Source: Axinella damicornis (Eukaryota > Porifera > Demospongiae > Axinellida > Axinellidae). Taken from it: a DNA stretch of 64,000 nt. How positions within the stretch are numbered: the stretch's first letter is position 1; each line of letters begins with the position of its first letter. Where the stretch lies: assembly GCA_963931865.1 (NCBI GenBank), contig OZ007505.1, positions 18,377,457-18,441,456 of the forward strand, given 5' to 3'. The notes under the pieces were generated by a model, which worked only from the letters and a program-made list of their open reading frames with translations, was not told the origin of the DNA and searched no databases. The position numbers were made by a program, and so were the translations under genes. Shown piece after piece: positions 1 to 12,200 of the stretch.

Positions 1-835
1 ATTATTGTAATGGGTATGGTTTTGATTGTCCTACAAGAAGTTCCCAGTAGAGCGCTTAACCCCATCCGCACAGCAACGCTCGATGTGTCATCTATGCTGT
101 ACCAACATCATTACATTTGTAAATTGAGTTGAAGTTTTGCTCCATAATTTGACAGAGAGCGAAACCTACCTTATCTCAGCACTGTTGTCGTGGACTAGAG
201 TTGCCAGGCCCATGCAGCCTCATCCCCAGTGGCCGAGGTCTGGGAATGAGACTAGGTCAGGCCTGCAGGCAGCAGGAGAAGGGATGTTTATGGCAGGGTT
301 TGCTGGCTGCACGCCAGATCTTTGCCACGTTTGATGCGGACGTGGGCTGATGTCGACTATAGCCTAGTACTAGGGTAGTCTCGTTCCCAGACCACTTTTC
401 TGGGAATGAGACTAGTACTATATTATAGGGTGGGGATGTAGAGCTGCGTTAGTATGCCAGCAGAGTATTGGGCATAATTTGGCACAGCTGTGTATCTTTA
501 TGGTTGACCACTGGTTGGCTACATGTACTTCTAATGTATACGTTGAGGCATCCATCTATTAATTGCATGCTGTAGGGATTTGGGCAAGCCCGGCCAGAGC
601 TGGCTGAGATGAAACTTCATTTGCCTTCAATATAGGATGCAACATACAACACAGGTTACATGACCCAGTTCCTAGAGCGCACTTCCTGCTGGACAGGAAA
701 TGAGAAGAAAGCCACAAAATGGGTGGGGCATGCAGGTCAGAGTGCAGTCTCTGACGTAGTGGTTGACCGGTCGACCCCGCGCTCTCGCTGACTGTACTGA
801 CAACATACACATGATACAGTGACAAGGACAGCGAG
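1..835. other. 5' flank without recognised gene
   Basis: I see no supported exon here. The stretch holds one fold-back element (376-414). An in-frame TGA at 812-814 precedes the ATG at 836, so the next gene need not extend into this stretch unless an upstream exon is spliced in at the AG of 818-819. The core promoter is not identifiable by eye. Confidence 0.5.
376..414. mobile_element. TAGYCTCG fold-back element 1
   Basis: It starts TAGTCTCGTTCCCAG and ends CTGGGAATGAGACTA, forming a hairpin with a very short loop. Flanking 9-mers GTACTAGGG and GTACTATAT match at 6 of 9 positions, so the duplication is eroded. Confidence 0.7.
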
Positions 836-3800
836 ATGCGCAAAGTCTGGTTGAACAGGGAAGATTTTGGGCTCTTCCACCAAGATATTACGCCCTACGA
901 GTACGAATTCTTCAGGGCGCACTCCGGAGCCTTCAAGCGCATGTGGCAGGAACAGGTGCGGTTCTTCATCAACAAAAGTTATGTACCCGCCATCTTGTGG
1001 TCAATAATTGTTTTGATTTCTGGCTGGGCAATCATGATTCCTCTCCTGAGCTCTCCAATAAGTGCTTTTTGCAACTGCTGTGACCAGGGTGACTTGAATG
1101 TAGGCACACACCCAGGCACTTCATCCCTGTGCGAAGCATCTGATTCCAAGACTACATGGTTGCATAATTTGCTGGACACAGGAAGCATTTGGATGGTCAC
1201 AGATTGTGATCCAGGCCGCATCCGTAAATGCAGCACTTAGTCACCTGGCCTTGTTTGTAATCGCCCTGTAAGTCAAAAGAATGATCACATGATAGGTGAA
1301 CTGCAGGTAACCACACCAGCTCTGTCTGACTGTCTGTCTCCCTCTAACACACGTGTGCACACATGCACACTGAATTAGGGCAGTGCAGGCCTCCAATTTT
1401 GTTCAGTTTGGTGCGCGATTGCTCTCGAGATGTACATACTCTAGGTATAGGTACCGGAAATGCGCGCGCATCTAGAACCGGTCCTGGCCCTGCTGTAGTT
1501 TTTAAACTATGTGGTGTTAGTGTCTGTTCCCTCTTCTCTCCCCTGCTGACATTCTGACACACACACGACACAGACTCGCAGGTTCTGGGGAGTATTTGTG
1601 AACACATTTGAGCAGTTCATCTGGAACTATGGCATCATGAAGGATTTTCCCATGAAGGTATCATCCCCTCAAGATCCACTGAAATATCGGTTTAATGTTG
1701 TATGCGTGTCTTTAGTGGATCATCTCAACACAGAGTCAGTGCGCTTGTCAACTTTTTTTGCAGTTTATAACCACTGTATTGTCGGTCTATTTCATGGGAT
1801 GAAACATTAGCAAATTTGTGTTTCTGCATCCCTTTGTATGCACACACACACACACACACACACACATGCACACATGCACCACACACACACACACACGCAC
1901 ACAGTCAGAAGACATACATGAGTACATAGATGAGATAATATTCTACATCCGTGACCAGTTCGTGGATGGGAAAGCCTCCACTGCTAAAAACCTCATAATG
2001 GATTCTGTCATAGTTACTCAGAACAGGCATTGTATTGCAATGCTTGACAAAGTTTCATATGGTGAGCCGAGGGAGGGAGGTAGTGAGTGCCCGTACGTGA
2101 GGGGAAGTAAAGTGAACGGGATTGGCTGTGAAAATCGTCTGTAAGAACTGCAGTGGTAGGGTTGGGGGGGGGGGGGGGGGGTCTATTGTTCCCAGTGTTG
2201 GTTCTGTTATACCACAATCTCCTCACATAGATCCTGATATGGTACCGTAGATTTCAGGTTTATTGTCTGCCGAGTTCAACTCTGCAGTGCCGTGGGTGGC
2301 AGTTTCTTGAAACTTAGTTTGCGGTGTCACACCATTCTTGCGTACATGCACAAAATAATGTATAGGCATGTGCTAGGCGTGCAGACACGTTGAATAGTCG
2401 CCGGATGAAGTCTGGAAATGAGACCATTCTTATGCTCACTAATGTATACCTGTGTTGTGCATTGCCGGATCTCCTCTCTTTCCCTCTCCAGCACAAAACC
2501 CATTTTATATGAAGGAAACCAGGTAACACAATAGCTAGCACTGTGTGTGCAACACTGTATTACTTGTCTTTTCTTGTGTGCAGGGAAATATTTCGTCAGC
2601 TGTTTGGCCCTCCAAATTCTAAGAGAACATTCATGAAAGTGAGACTGCACGATACGATAGTAACGGCATGCTACTGCTTATAATTATACTAGGTGAATGC
2701 AGGCGAGCGTGAGCAAGCTGCATACATTTTAGCCACCAAGGAGACAACACAGTTGCAGAGTGTCAGCGAGGCCACATTACTTGTAGGGGCGTTTGTGGTA
2801 GTGCACTGTTGGCACCAGTCTAGCTGGTCGTTGTCATGGCAGTATATTCAGCCCTTCCTTCCTGGTGTCGTTTGTTGCTCTTTGCTTTTGTCTTCTGCAC
2901 GTTTTGTACCTTGTTTGAACTCCTCCTGCCAGTCTGCCACAGTGAAGTACATGAGCTGTTGTTACTGTTACGGTTGGCCAGCCTCGTTCCCAGGCTTATC
3001 CCAAATGGATGATGAACTGAATCACGACATCCTGAAGCGACTATGGGCCCTACCCCCCTAGCCTCGTTCCCAGGTGCTCGGAAGGGGGAAGGAGGCTCTC
3101 TTCCCTTTCTGAGCTCCTGGGAACGAGGCTACTACCCTCCCCTTATGTACGTCCACCTCGCATCCATGTGACGTCATTCATGTAACGAATGCTCTCAGGC
3201 CTCACGAGAGCATGTATGGACCCGGGCTTGGATCTCGGCCCTTTTCATTTTGAGTCTAATTACCTCAAGTGATCAAAACTGATTTTCGCTCTGACTCCAG
3301 GTGTTGTGTGGTCTTCCAGTGTACATAAAGTTTGCAGGCTCTGCTGTCATGTTACTGCGGAGGTGGCTGGATGCCGACGATATCCCCTCGGAGGATGAGG
3401 ATGGGAAGAATGATTACTTCCGGTAAGGGGGCGTGGTGGGTTGAAAAGAGGTGTGGCAGCTGAAGCTGAGCATGTGGGCCAGTACACATAGCCCTGTACC
3501 TAGGCCCACGCGCATAGCGCGGAAAAAGGGCCTGGTGACACTAAATTCCTGTATGTGCTGAGTCAGCAGTCTTGATTTCGGGTAGACAAATCTTGTCTGT
3601 GCATTACCAATTACTGCATAGTAATTCTTAATGTGCGAACGAGTATAGCCATTTCATAAACTGCTGTTGTAGCCTCTGAAGACTCACCTCTGGTCCCTCC
3701 TTGGCAAGGACTTTCCACATAGCCTCTTAGCCATCACCAACAGCTACCTGCCACGTGAATTTGAATGCAGAGAGTAAGGAATGTAATTGCTGACTGAGCA

Positions 3801-6457
3801 CTTGCGGGAATTTTGCCAAATGTCACCAGGTCCTTTTCCACATTCCGTGTGTGGGCCTGGGTACGAGGCTAAGTACACATTGCTACTTCTGATGTCACTT
3901 CCAGGAACGTCCACTGCCATGGTGGGCGTATGGAGGAACCCCCCTCTCTGGAGTTAGCCCTCTCCCGCTTCAAAGAGAAGGAGAGGCAGAAGAAACGGAT
4001 GGCTATCGAGGCCGCCTCCATTGAGGCTGTGACCAGGTACACTGAGACAGGTGGCAGTAAAGTCTCAGGGAAGAAGAGGTCAAAGTACAGCAGTGCAGGT
4101 GAGTAAGTGTATTGTACTTCTATACACAAGCACCATGATTGTAGAAAATTCATGATGATAGAGAATTTCAGTTCTGGCAGCAGTACAATGAATGTGGTTG
4201 ATATCAGCTGACTGTTGGTGAGTGCATTGAGAGTTCAAAGGACGTGAACTTAGTGAAGGCTCAGCAGTAGTCTAATGGCAGCTGATCACCTTTCAAAGTG
4301 AAGTGAAATTCTCTGTAGCTCTCATGTCATGTGCACACAGAGACAAAATGGTTCAATTCAGTGGTGTGTAGCCACACCCAGCATGCGCCCGGGCAAAAAT
4401 GACATTGAAGTCACGTGGTTGCTGCATGAGGTGCTACACTAGCATTCAGTGGTGCAGTGTTGAGTTCACTTCCAAGAAGAGTATGGTCCAGTGGGTTACT
4501 AGTAGTAACCCACTGGAACATACTCTTCTTACTACTCACTGTGAAGTGTTCCATTTGTCAGTAGGCTCTAAAACATCCCCAGATGCAACTTGGGTTAGCT
4601 CGGCGATCGAATCTCTGCCCGAGACGGCAGCCAAGACTGAGGCATGATTGATTTATTGTTCCTTCACAGGAGGCGGTGTGCAGACCAAAACCAAGATGAA
4701 GACCGACCAGGGGACCCAGACAGGACTTGAGGGAGCAGCAGGGGGAACTGAGAGAGCAGCCAGAAAGGACTTGCTTCCTGCTGCTACTAGCAAGAATCCT
4801 GCTAAGGTGGACACAACCGCGCTGAGTGGTTCAAATAGTGTGGCTTGCGGCAGTGACTCGGAGATACTCTTGGAGAGTAAGGACAAGGAGGGAGGTGGGG
4901 GGGAGAATGGGAAGAAGAAACGCAAGAAGCGAAAAGCAAAGACTGGAAGTTCCACGGAGAGCAAGAAGGCTGCAAAGGAAGCTGGCACAGAAACTAGTCC
5001 TCCACCTGCCAGCCAGGGAGAAGAGAAGGAAGGTGGCGAATCCACACCCTCGGACAAGACCCTTGTTTCTGGGGAGAGTGAGGATGGCAAGGTGGATGGC
5101 AAGGATGATGGCGGAGGAGGAAAACCCACCAGTGACAAGGGGGAGGAGCCTGTTGCTAAGAAGGACAGTGGTGTTGCTAAGGAAAACAGTGGTAAGGACA
5201 CTAAGGATGAAAGCAGTGTTGCTAAGCTGGACATGTACAATGGTGTTTCTAACATGGAGAATGGTGTTGCTAAGGATGACAATGGTTTTGCTAAGGATGA
5301 CAATGGTGTTGCTAAGAAAGACAATGGTGTTGCTAAGAATGATGGTGTTGCTAAGAAGGAAGGTGTTGCTAAGGATGACGGTGTTGCTAAGGAGGACAGT
5401 GTTGCTGAGGAGAACAAAGGTGTTGCTAAGGATGGTGGTATGGATGAAGTTGTTGCTAAGGAGTCTGGTGATCGTGAGGAAGGGCAGGCTGCTACTGGCA
5501 ATGGGAGGAAGAAACTCCACATGTGTGCCTGCTGTGGCCTGGCAGAGACACTGGCCAAGACCTTCAAAAGATGCCAAAAGTGAGCATTCAGTTTAGGGGA
5601 AGTTTATCATAACAACAGCTGTTAGCCATGCAGATTTGTTGAACTTTGAACCCCTCTTTCTGCAGGTGCAGGGGGAAGCCAAACCCAAAGTATTACTGCA
5701 GCAGGGAATGTCAAGGTACACTGTCCATACCGTGTGTTAGTCTTGTGCCCAGACGTCCACGCCCACCAGCGGAGAACGTCTGGTTCTTAAGTTACATTTC
5801 GTCACAAAAGGCGTGTCCAGCAAAGGTCTAATTGATTGTGCTAAGAATGCCAATTATCAGAGAAATTTTGATAGAAGCTCCTATCTGTACAATTTTGTCG
5901 TGTAGCCCTACCTTCAAGCAGTCAGTGACGTTCACCATAGATAATGGAGACGTAACCTATTATCTATTTTGTCGTGTAGCCCTACCTTCAAGCAGTCAGT
6001 GACGTTCACCATAGATAATGGAGACGTAACCTATTATCTATGCATTCACTAACCCCCGAAACATCAGCCGCTAACAAAAAGGCAATGGACTTCCAGTATT
6101 ACTATAAATCGTTGTTTTTCTAACTTGGAGATGACTGTTTAGAAGTTATGAAGGGGGGGTCATGAACCAACAACCAAGTAAGTCCTCCTAAACTGAGCTG
6201 TTTTGACGACTCAATCGATTGGTGACGTGACCCACAAGAATTACGTGCACGCTCTGGTTTCATTGGCCTTCCTACACTCCAGATGAGAAAGGTGTTAGCG
6301 ACAAGAAATCTCACTCAAACCACCAGACGTTCTCTGCGGAGCGCACATGGGCTCGAGACTAACCGTGCATGAGAGTTGGAACAAGGCTCTCATATGACCC
6401 TCTCCTCCTGCAGCCAAGCACTGGAAGACCCACAGGCTGGATCACAAGGAGGAGTGA
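836..6457 (+). CDS. MYND-type zinc-finger protein, family not recognised
   Basis: Eleven exons join in phase into 618 residues: 836-955, 1574-1657, 1905-2061, 2492-2522, 2584-2638, 2693-2782, 3301-3422, 3905-4098, 4670-5579, 5666-5715, 6414-6457. The first ~280 residues look folded (aromatic and charged, e.g. GAFKRMWQEQ, EIFRQLFGPPNSKRTF). The 910-bp exon encodes a Lys/Asp/Glu-rich disordered region with an internal run of VAKxDNG-like repeats from GTTGCTAAG units. The C-terminus is a MYND finger: CACC, then RCQKC, YYCSREC and HWKTHRLDH supply the paired Cys/His ligands, with His in place of the usual last Cys. MYND fingers bind proline-rich partner motifs, so a protein-interaction role in nucleus or cytosol is inferred. 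An in-frame stop 22 nt before the ATG supports the start. I do not recognise the N-terminal family. Confidence 0.85.
1840..1903. repeat. (CA)n ending at an exon acceptor
   Basis: The CA tract runs straight into the acceptor CACACAG at 1904 of the MYND gene's third exon and takes the place of a pyrimidine tract. Confidence 0.9.
2164..2181. repeat. poly-G tract
   Basis: A run of 18 G in an intron of the MYND gene; its length is probably unreliable in the assembly. Confidence 0.9.
2985..3180. mobile_element. Decayed relative of the 8189-8690 element with a nested insertion
   Basis: It starts with AGCCTCGTTCCCAGGC. It shares GATGATGAA-TGAA and GACTA-GGGCCC blocks with 8509-8560, and the following CATCCA-like block with 8560-8582. 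A complete small fold-back element (3059-3131) sits inside it. Confidence 0.5.
3059..3131. mobile_element. TAGYCTCG fold-back element 2
   Basis: Terminal TAGCCTCGTTCCCAG and its complement are flanked by CTACCCCCC and CTACCCTCC (8 of 9 identical). It lies in an intron of the MYND gene. Confidence 0.75.
4474..4530. repeat. Near-perfect intronic palindrome
   Basis: Arms of about 27 bp (AAGAAGAGTATGG-TCCAGTGGGTTACT and complement) surround a 3-nt centre, AGT. It lies in the intron before the 910-bp exon of the MYND gene. No target duplication was identified. Confidence 0.8.
5893..6040. repeat. 74-bp tandem duplication
   Basis: Two apparently identical copies of a 74-bp unit starting TTTTGTCGTGTAGCCC stand head to tail in the last intron of the MYND gene, indicating a recent duplication. 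Confidence 0.9.
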
Positions 6458-6792
6458 ATGGCAGCCATTGTAGCAGCTGGTGCCAAGAACTGTTATGACA
6501 TTGTATAGTCAAAATACCTCAACTTGAAACATTATCACAATGTAATTTTAAGCACCTGGCAAGTTAAGTTGTACTTTCCATTAATGTAACAATATAGACA
6601 AGCTCTTGCATCTTTGCAGACAATACCATGCAGCTTCAATGGGTGGCTGGTGGCTTCAGGTATACCCCTCCAGAGGGTTTAGGAACAAAAACAGGAATGT
6701 TCATCTTACAAAAATACATAATGGATTGTTGGGCTAAAATCCGTTGGGTGAAGTGTACTGACATTGAACAAAACACTACAGGGAAATTGGGT
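6458..6792. other. Convergent intergenic spacer
   Basis: This spacer lies between the 3' ends of the MYND gene (+) and the acidic-protein gene (-). I see no coding exon or strong repeat in it. Confidence 0.5.
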
Positions 6793-9090
6793 TTAGGTCA
6801 CAGCATTTGCCATCAACAATGCAGTCTCCTTCTCACTGACAACCACGTCTGTCCCTTCCCCCTCCTCCCCTTTGTCTTCCTCCTCTTCCTCTGCCTCTTC
6901 ACTGTCACTATCATGTGACAGAGACCTAACATCCATCACCTGCAATATGAACACTACCGTCACATACATAAAGTGGAGCACACTCAATCTACTTGTACAC
7001 CAAGTCTTGCTTAGGCAATGTTGACAGAAAGATAATCTAGCCTTCAGTTTTTCATCACTTACGGAACGCATAGCAATCAAAAACTGCTTGATCCCTTACA
7101 GACTAGTATGCAGAAACGTATACTGTAAGCTAGTGTTGTGAACCTTGTCCTCTTTACACTAACCGGTTATTGGAAGCCTCATATTGGATATTGACCGGTT
7201 AATTGGCAGAGTGGTATGCTAAGTGAATTCATCAATAGTGAACTTGTTAGTACAGCTTGCAGCCTTACAGACCTTTGCAGGTTGGACTCTGAAGGAGGTG
7301 ATTGGCATAGAGAGAGTATCCTAATTCAATCACATCCTTGAGAGATCTAGTACAGAACTTCAGAAATGCATGTAATGATGACAATGGTGGTTCAAAATGT
7401 ACAAAACAGACGTACAGACAATAACTGGCAGTAAGCCAATAATTGATTGGCAGTGTAAATAACTGGTCAATAACCAATTATTGGCTACAGGTTCACAACA
7501 CTACTGTAAGCGACCAAAAACTAGGTGGGAACAAGGTTATCCACATGATGGAATATTACCTCAAATCTTCCTATTTGTTCTGACCCTGAAGAGGATGCCC
7601 TAGGCCTTGTGGAACTGAAGAGGGTGGGATACAAGAGGTGGTCACATATAAAGCTGCATGTGACTGGTGTGATTAGCCTTGTTTCCCAGGCCACGCACAC
7701 AGCCTGGGAACGAGGCTAAACCTGTGATATACTATCCAAAAAACTGCCTGTGACCCACACAACCACATGGCCAAACTACCGGAGACCCTGTGACCTTGGC
7801 ACAGTTTACAAGTAATACAAAGTGCCAGACCCATGCCACATTTTTTGCAGGATGCGACCCCGGTTTGCATCTAAATACAGCGCTTATTGAAGTGACCACA
7901 CCTGGGATACAGCTAGTGATACAAATACTTCTGTCAGTGGTCATGCAACAAAGTATTCCACTTGTAGCTCGTCACCCCGTGATGTTCTCTCACCTCGCAT
8001 GGACATGTGAGCTGCCATTGGCCTCCTCCTCTTCAGATTCCTCCTCACTGAACACCAGGCGTCCACCTCTGAGTGTGTGTGTGTGTGTTGTGTGAGTGTG
8101 TGTGTTGTGTGAGTGTGTGTGTGTTGTGTGAGTGTGTGTGTGTTGTGTGTGCATGTGTGTGACAGTGAGAGTGTTGGTGTGTGAGTGGTAGCCTCGTTCC
8201 CAGGCCTACCCCGTTCTCTGTTCTTTGGTTTGCATTGACATTTGACAATACACGGATGCGGAAGAGCGGCAAAAAATGGGGAAGGCCTGGTATTATCCAT
8301 CACGTGATAATTATTATCCATGTCAGGTGGACATAGGGGGTGGGGGTCCAACCGCATATTCATATTGGTCCAGCAGGAAGTACATGCTTTAAATATAGGT
8401 GACGGGCGCTAACATACCCTAACCCATCACCCTACTTCATCTGGACCAATAACCACTTCAACACTGGCCGACGAAGTAGCGTCTGGAGCATTCAAACCTA
8501 GCCGACAGGATGATGAAATGAACCAGGACATGCTGAAATGACTACGGGCCCCGCCCCGCTACATCCACCTTGCGTCCACCTGACAAATGATACCAGGCCT
8601 TCCCCATTTTTTGTCGCTCTTCCTCATCCGTGTATTTATTGTCAACACAAACCGAAGAACAGAAAATGGGGTAGGCTGGGAACGAGGCTATGTGAGTGGT
8701 ACACATGTGGTATTCAAAGGATGCAGACACTCACTGCCGGACTTCTCCTGTGTCTATCTCTTCCTCGCTGTCAGAGACCAGCCTGTTTGCCATCACCAGA
8801 GAGGCATCTCCCTCTTCCTCTTCCTCAAAGACAGCAGCATCATTACGCAGCGACATGTCATGAAACTCAGACTTCAGGTGGGCATCTCTGTACCTCCTGT
8901 GTGTGTGTGTGTGTAGTAGTAGTAGTACACCTGTACAAGGCCTAAGGTCTGGCACACAAATTATGTCTTCCAAGCATTTGAGCATATTCCCTCACCAAGA
9001 TCGTTTTGGAGTGAAGTCGAAACGCTTGTGCTTGAACTGTCTCCCTCTCCTCCCCCTCTTCAGTTTCACCTTACCGTAACACTGGCCCAT
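6793..9090 (-). CDS. Small acidic protein, unrecognised, divergent from NOL9
   Basis: Five minus-strand exons join in phase into 177 residues: 8996-9090, 8735-8896, 7994-8068, 7560-7614, 6793-6939. The N-terminus is strongly basic (KLKRGRRGRQFKHKRFDFTPKR). The rest alternates Asp/Glu/Ser blocks (FEEEEEGD, SDSEEE, FSEEESEEEE, EEAEEEEEDKGEE) and includes the repeated phrase (L/V)MAN. Ser beside acidic residues gives likely casein-kinase-2 sites. A basic head with acidic blocks resembles nucleolar or chromatin-chaperone proteins, but I do not recognise the family. The ATG lies 126 bp from the chosen NOL9 ATG on the other strand, so the two genes may share a promoter. Intron 4 holds a hAT-type MITE and intron 2 a 502-bp fold-back element. 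Confidence 0.7.
7131..7503. mobile_element. hAT-type MITE with exact 8-bp target duplication
   Basis: Inverted ends TAGTGTTGTGAACC and GGTTCACAACACTA are flanked by the exact 8-bp repeat CTGTAAGC (7123-7130 and 7504-7511). Subterminal AACCGGTTATTGG-like motifs are also inverted. At 373 bp with no reading frame it is non-autonomous. An 8-bp duplication with TAGTG/CACTA ends is typical of hAT elements. Confidence 0.85.
7674..7718. mobile_element. TAGYCTCG fold-back element 3
   Basis: It starts TAGCCTTGTTTCCCAGG and ends CCTGGGAACGAGGCTA. The flanks do not show a clear duplication. Confidence 0.6.
8073..8160. repeat. (TG)n microsatellite adjoining an acceptor
   Basis: On the minus strand this is a CA tract that ends in CACTCAG, the acceptor of exon 7994-8068. 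Confidence 0.85.
8189..8690. mobile_element. Long TAGYCTCG element with ~105-bp inverted arms
   Basis: Both ends carry TAGCCTCGTTCCCAG followed by matched inverted sequence of about 105 bp (CCTACCCC, TTCTGTTCTT-GGTTTG, ACACGGATG, AATGGGGAAGGCCTGGTAT). The 9-bp duplication TGTGAGTGG is exact (8180-8188 and 8691-8699). The interior is non-coding. Confidence 0.85.
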
Positions 9091-9215
9091 CGCCTGCAAA
9101 AATGCCTCTAGCTCATTATCGATCAGAGAAGCCTTTCGGGGTCAAAGGTCAATGCGCCTGCGCGCTTTTTAGAGAAGAACCCACGTGCAGTGTACCGTAC
9201 CCTGGCCTACTGCTC
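9091..9215. promoter_or_regulatory. Candidate bidirectional promoter
   Basis: Only 125 bp separate the divergent ATGs of the acidic-protein gene and NOL9. The stretch contains CGCCTGCGCGC and CCACGTG. I see no TATA box. Another in-frame NOL9 ATG at 9102 would shrink the gap to 11 bp. Confidence 0.45.
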
Positions 9216-12200
9216 ATGCAGGCTATGGCGTCTCCCTCTGGAGTTGGTCTGATGAAGGCAAGGTCTGCCGACCTGAGGAGGGTGGGAGCGGTCATCGCCG
9301 TGTTCCACACAGGAACTGTAAGTGTGTTGCTTGTAGCTACTTTAGAATCCTTGTTGCTTCACAGTTGACTAGTCAAAATTATTATACTACCTTCACCAAT
9401 ATAGTAGAAAGACATAACCCCCCTTCCCTTTTCTTCCCTTCTCCCCCTCTGTCCATCCCTGTCTCTGTCCCTCCCTCCCTTCTTAATTCCTCAGGCTCTT
9501 TGCTTCCAGGGCTGTGTGCAGATGAGAGTGTTAGCTGGTCTTGTCCACCTCAACGGCCATGCCCTCAAGCCCTCCCCTCTGCCGTACTACTCCCTCTATG
9601 CCCCTACCAATGAGAGCTCACCAGTACTTGCTGTAATGGATCCAGCAACGATGGATGAAGACTTTGACAAATACTTGAAACCGTTTCGGAGGCAGACCAT
9701 TCAGTTTGTACCTGAGTACGCCAGGCCGCACGGTCGGCATTCAGAGGGAGATCTGCGTATTGACCTGGGCAAGGAGGATGTCAACCAGCTGAATACATTG
9801 GTGGCCGGAGGGGCGTGGCATGACATGGCTGCCATCGTGGTGTTCAAACCGTTGGAAAATAACCTCATCCAGGCTATACAGGCTTCCGGCATTAATGTAC
9901 TGATTGTGGTAAGCTGACCATCTTTGAGACCCAGGGCCTTGGACCAGTTTGTCTCAGCTGTTGAACTTGTTTCGTATTCTGTAGGCAGGCCAGGTGCTAA
10001 AAGGATTTAGGACGGTGAGTGAAATATGCAGCCGGGGAGGTGGTGTCCCTGTTGCATTCTGTTAATGTGATATGAGAAAATGAGACAATCTGGCTGTGTC
10101 CACGGTAGTGTATTCTGCATGTGCTGACACCACTGGAGGTAGAGTGCACCATGTCATATGTACGTGTAGCCTCGTTTCCAGGTGCGCGGTACGTACCTAA
10201 CCCCGTACCGAGCACCTGGGAACGAGGCTAATGTATGTTGAACCACTTCGTTCCAGGTGTTGCTAGGACACAACCGTGTGACTCCCATTCACATTCCTCC
10301 TCTGCTCCAGCGCCTGGCCTGGGACATAATGGCCCATTCCCGTGAGTGCTGTGGTGGACGTGTGCTCTTGTGTTTTATGTAAAGTTTCATTACCCCGTGC
10401 GCATGCGCAGCAGGGGGTAGAGTGATCGGTTTGTCTGTCAGCCTGTCCACAGTCTAAGCGTGGTTTGAGCAGTGAAGGCCTTGTTGAAGGCTTATTTCGG
10501 GATAGAAGTACCAGAATTCAGAAAATACTAGCGTCTACATAACTCACAGACCAGAGATCTACTCGAGAGGCTGAGAAAAGCTGCGTGAAAGTCGTGCTTC
10601 TAATTTATACAACTTGACCACACCCAATTTCTAACATTACTGCCACAACTTACGGTATCTCATTCTGCATATCGCATGCTGACATCGCTGTAAATCATGG
10701 CCTAGCTAGCTAGCTAGCTCATCGTGCATGCTGTATGAATAATCGGTGGTAGTCCTATAGCTGTCAAGTCAAAGTTGCGCACGGGGTACGTGCTCTGCTG
10801 AGCACCTCTAGTTTAGAAATATTTCGGGGGCAGAGAATAATGAGCAAAGGAAGTAGGATGGTGGGGAGACTTTCAAGGGGGCAAGGGGTGAAACTGACTT
10901 TTGAGGGGGGAAATGAATGTCCTGCCCCCCCCCCCCCCCCCCCCCCATAAAAGTGTTGTTTGTGTGTGTGTAGGTGTGGTGGTGATGGTGTGTGGAGATG
11001 CGGGAACAGGAAAGTCAACATTGTGCAGATTTCTGGTCAATTACATGTTAAACAGGTTTGCAATTTTGTCTGTTCTCATACAGTCTTGTATGCATTTACT
11101 GTTACACTACGCATTAAATCCTCCAGAACATGCATCCATTGCTCACTGTCTGTATGGTACCTTGTGTCCTCACATCTGCACAGGTATGCAAAGGTTGCGT
11201 TTCTTGAATGTGATGTGGGACAGACAGAGTTCACAGTGCCCGGTGTGGTCTCCCTCCACACCCTCTCCTCCCCTGTCTTCGGACCCCCCTACACCCACCA
11301 ACAGCTCCCAGAGAAGTGAGGAGAAACTGACCACGTACTGTCATCTGTTGTCTATTAACAGTCGTGTACACTTGTCTGTGCACTGACACACCCACACAGG
11401 GCCTACTATTATGGAGACAAGACCCCAAAGGGAGACCCTGAACTGTATATCCACACGATTCGGAATGTATACGCTCATTTTCAAAAGGAGTTGCGTGTGA
11501 AGGACCCCAGGATCCCTCTGGTTATCAATACCTGCGGGTGGCTCAACGGTACAGTGGTGTATCCACTAATGGCCAGTTGTTATGGTGACTGACTATGTGC
11601 TGTTCCTCCCCGCTCTGTGCAGATATGGGTGCACAGCTGTTTCTTGACACTGTCCGCACACTGAAACCCACACACATCATCCGTTGCCTACCTCCCTTCA
11701 GACGAAGTGTGGACTATGTCCGCACCCTCCCTCCCCTCACTGCAGAGTACATGAGCACCACCCCGGGGCTGTTCACATGGCCAGAACGACCCCCTTTGAA
11801 TCCCTCTGGGATGGTCGCTGAGCCCGGGTACATCCCAGGTGAGCCTAGCATAGCCCGGGTACATCCGTGATTAGCTGTGACTGACCTTTCCGTATATGGT
11901 CGACATTTATCCTCACTTCCTATTGAAGTACATGGGACTTGCACGAAGATGGTATTTCATTATACTCCATCATCATTAGCATCGTTCCCACGCCGCGCGG
12001 CCTGAGAACGAGGCTACATCATTCATGACTCAGTTCCATTGTGTGTGCATCTGCGCTGTTCGCAATTGCCATAGTGCCACGGGTTGCAACACCATAGATA
12101 TTAGAGTCCACGCACGTGGACTCTAATATCTATGGCAACACTACCGTTGAAGAGCTAAAGGAGGCAGGGTACAGGGCTGTTTGACCGGAGGGGTGTAACC

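Noticed and set aside
137..334. 65-codon frame at the left edge
   Set aside because: It overlaps fold-back-like sequence (GGGAATGAGACTAGG) and has no supporting exon structure.
4653..5567. 304-codon and 248-codon open frames on the minus strand
   Set aside because: They are antisense to the repeat-bearing MYND-gene exon, whose phase fits both neighbouring exons; the frames are a by-product of GTTGCTAAG repeats.
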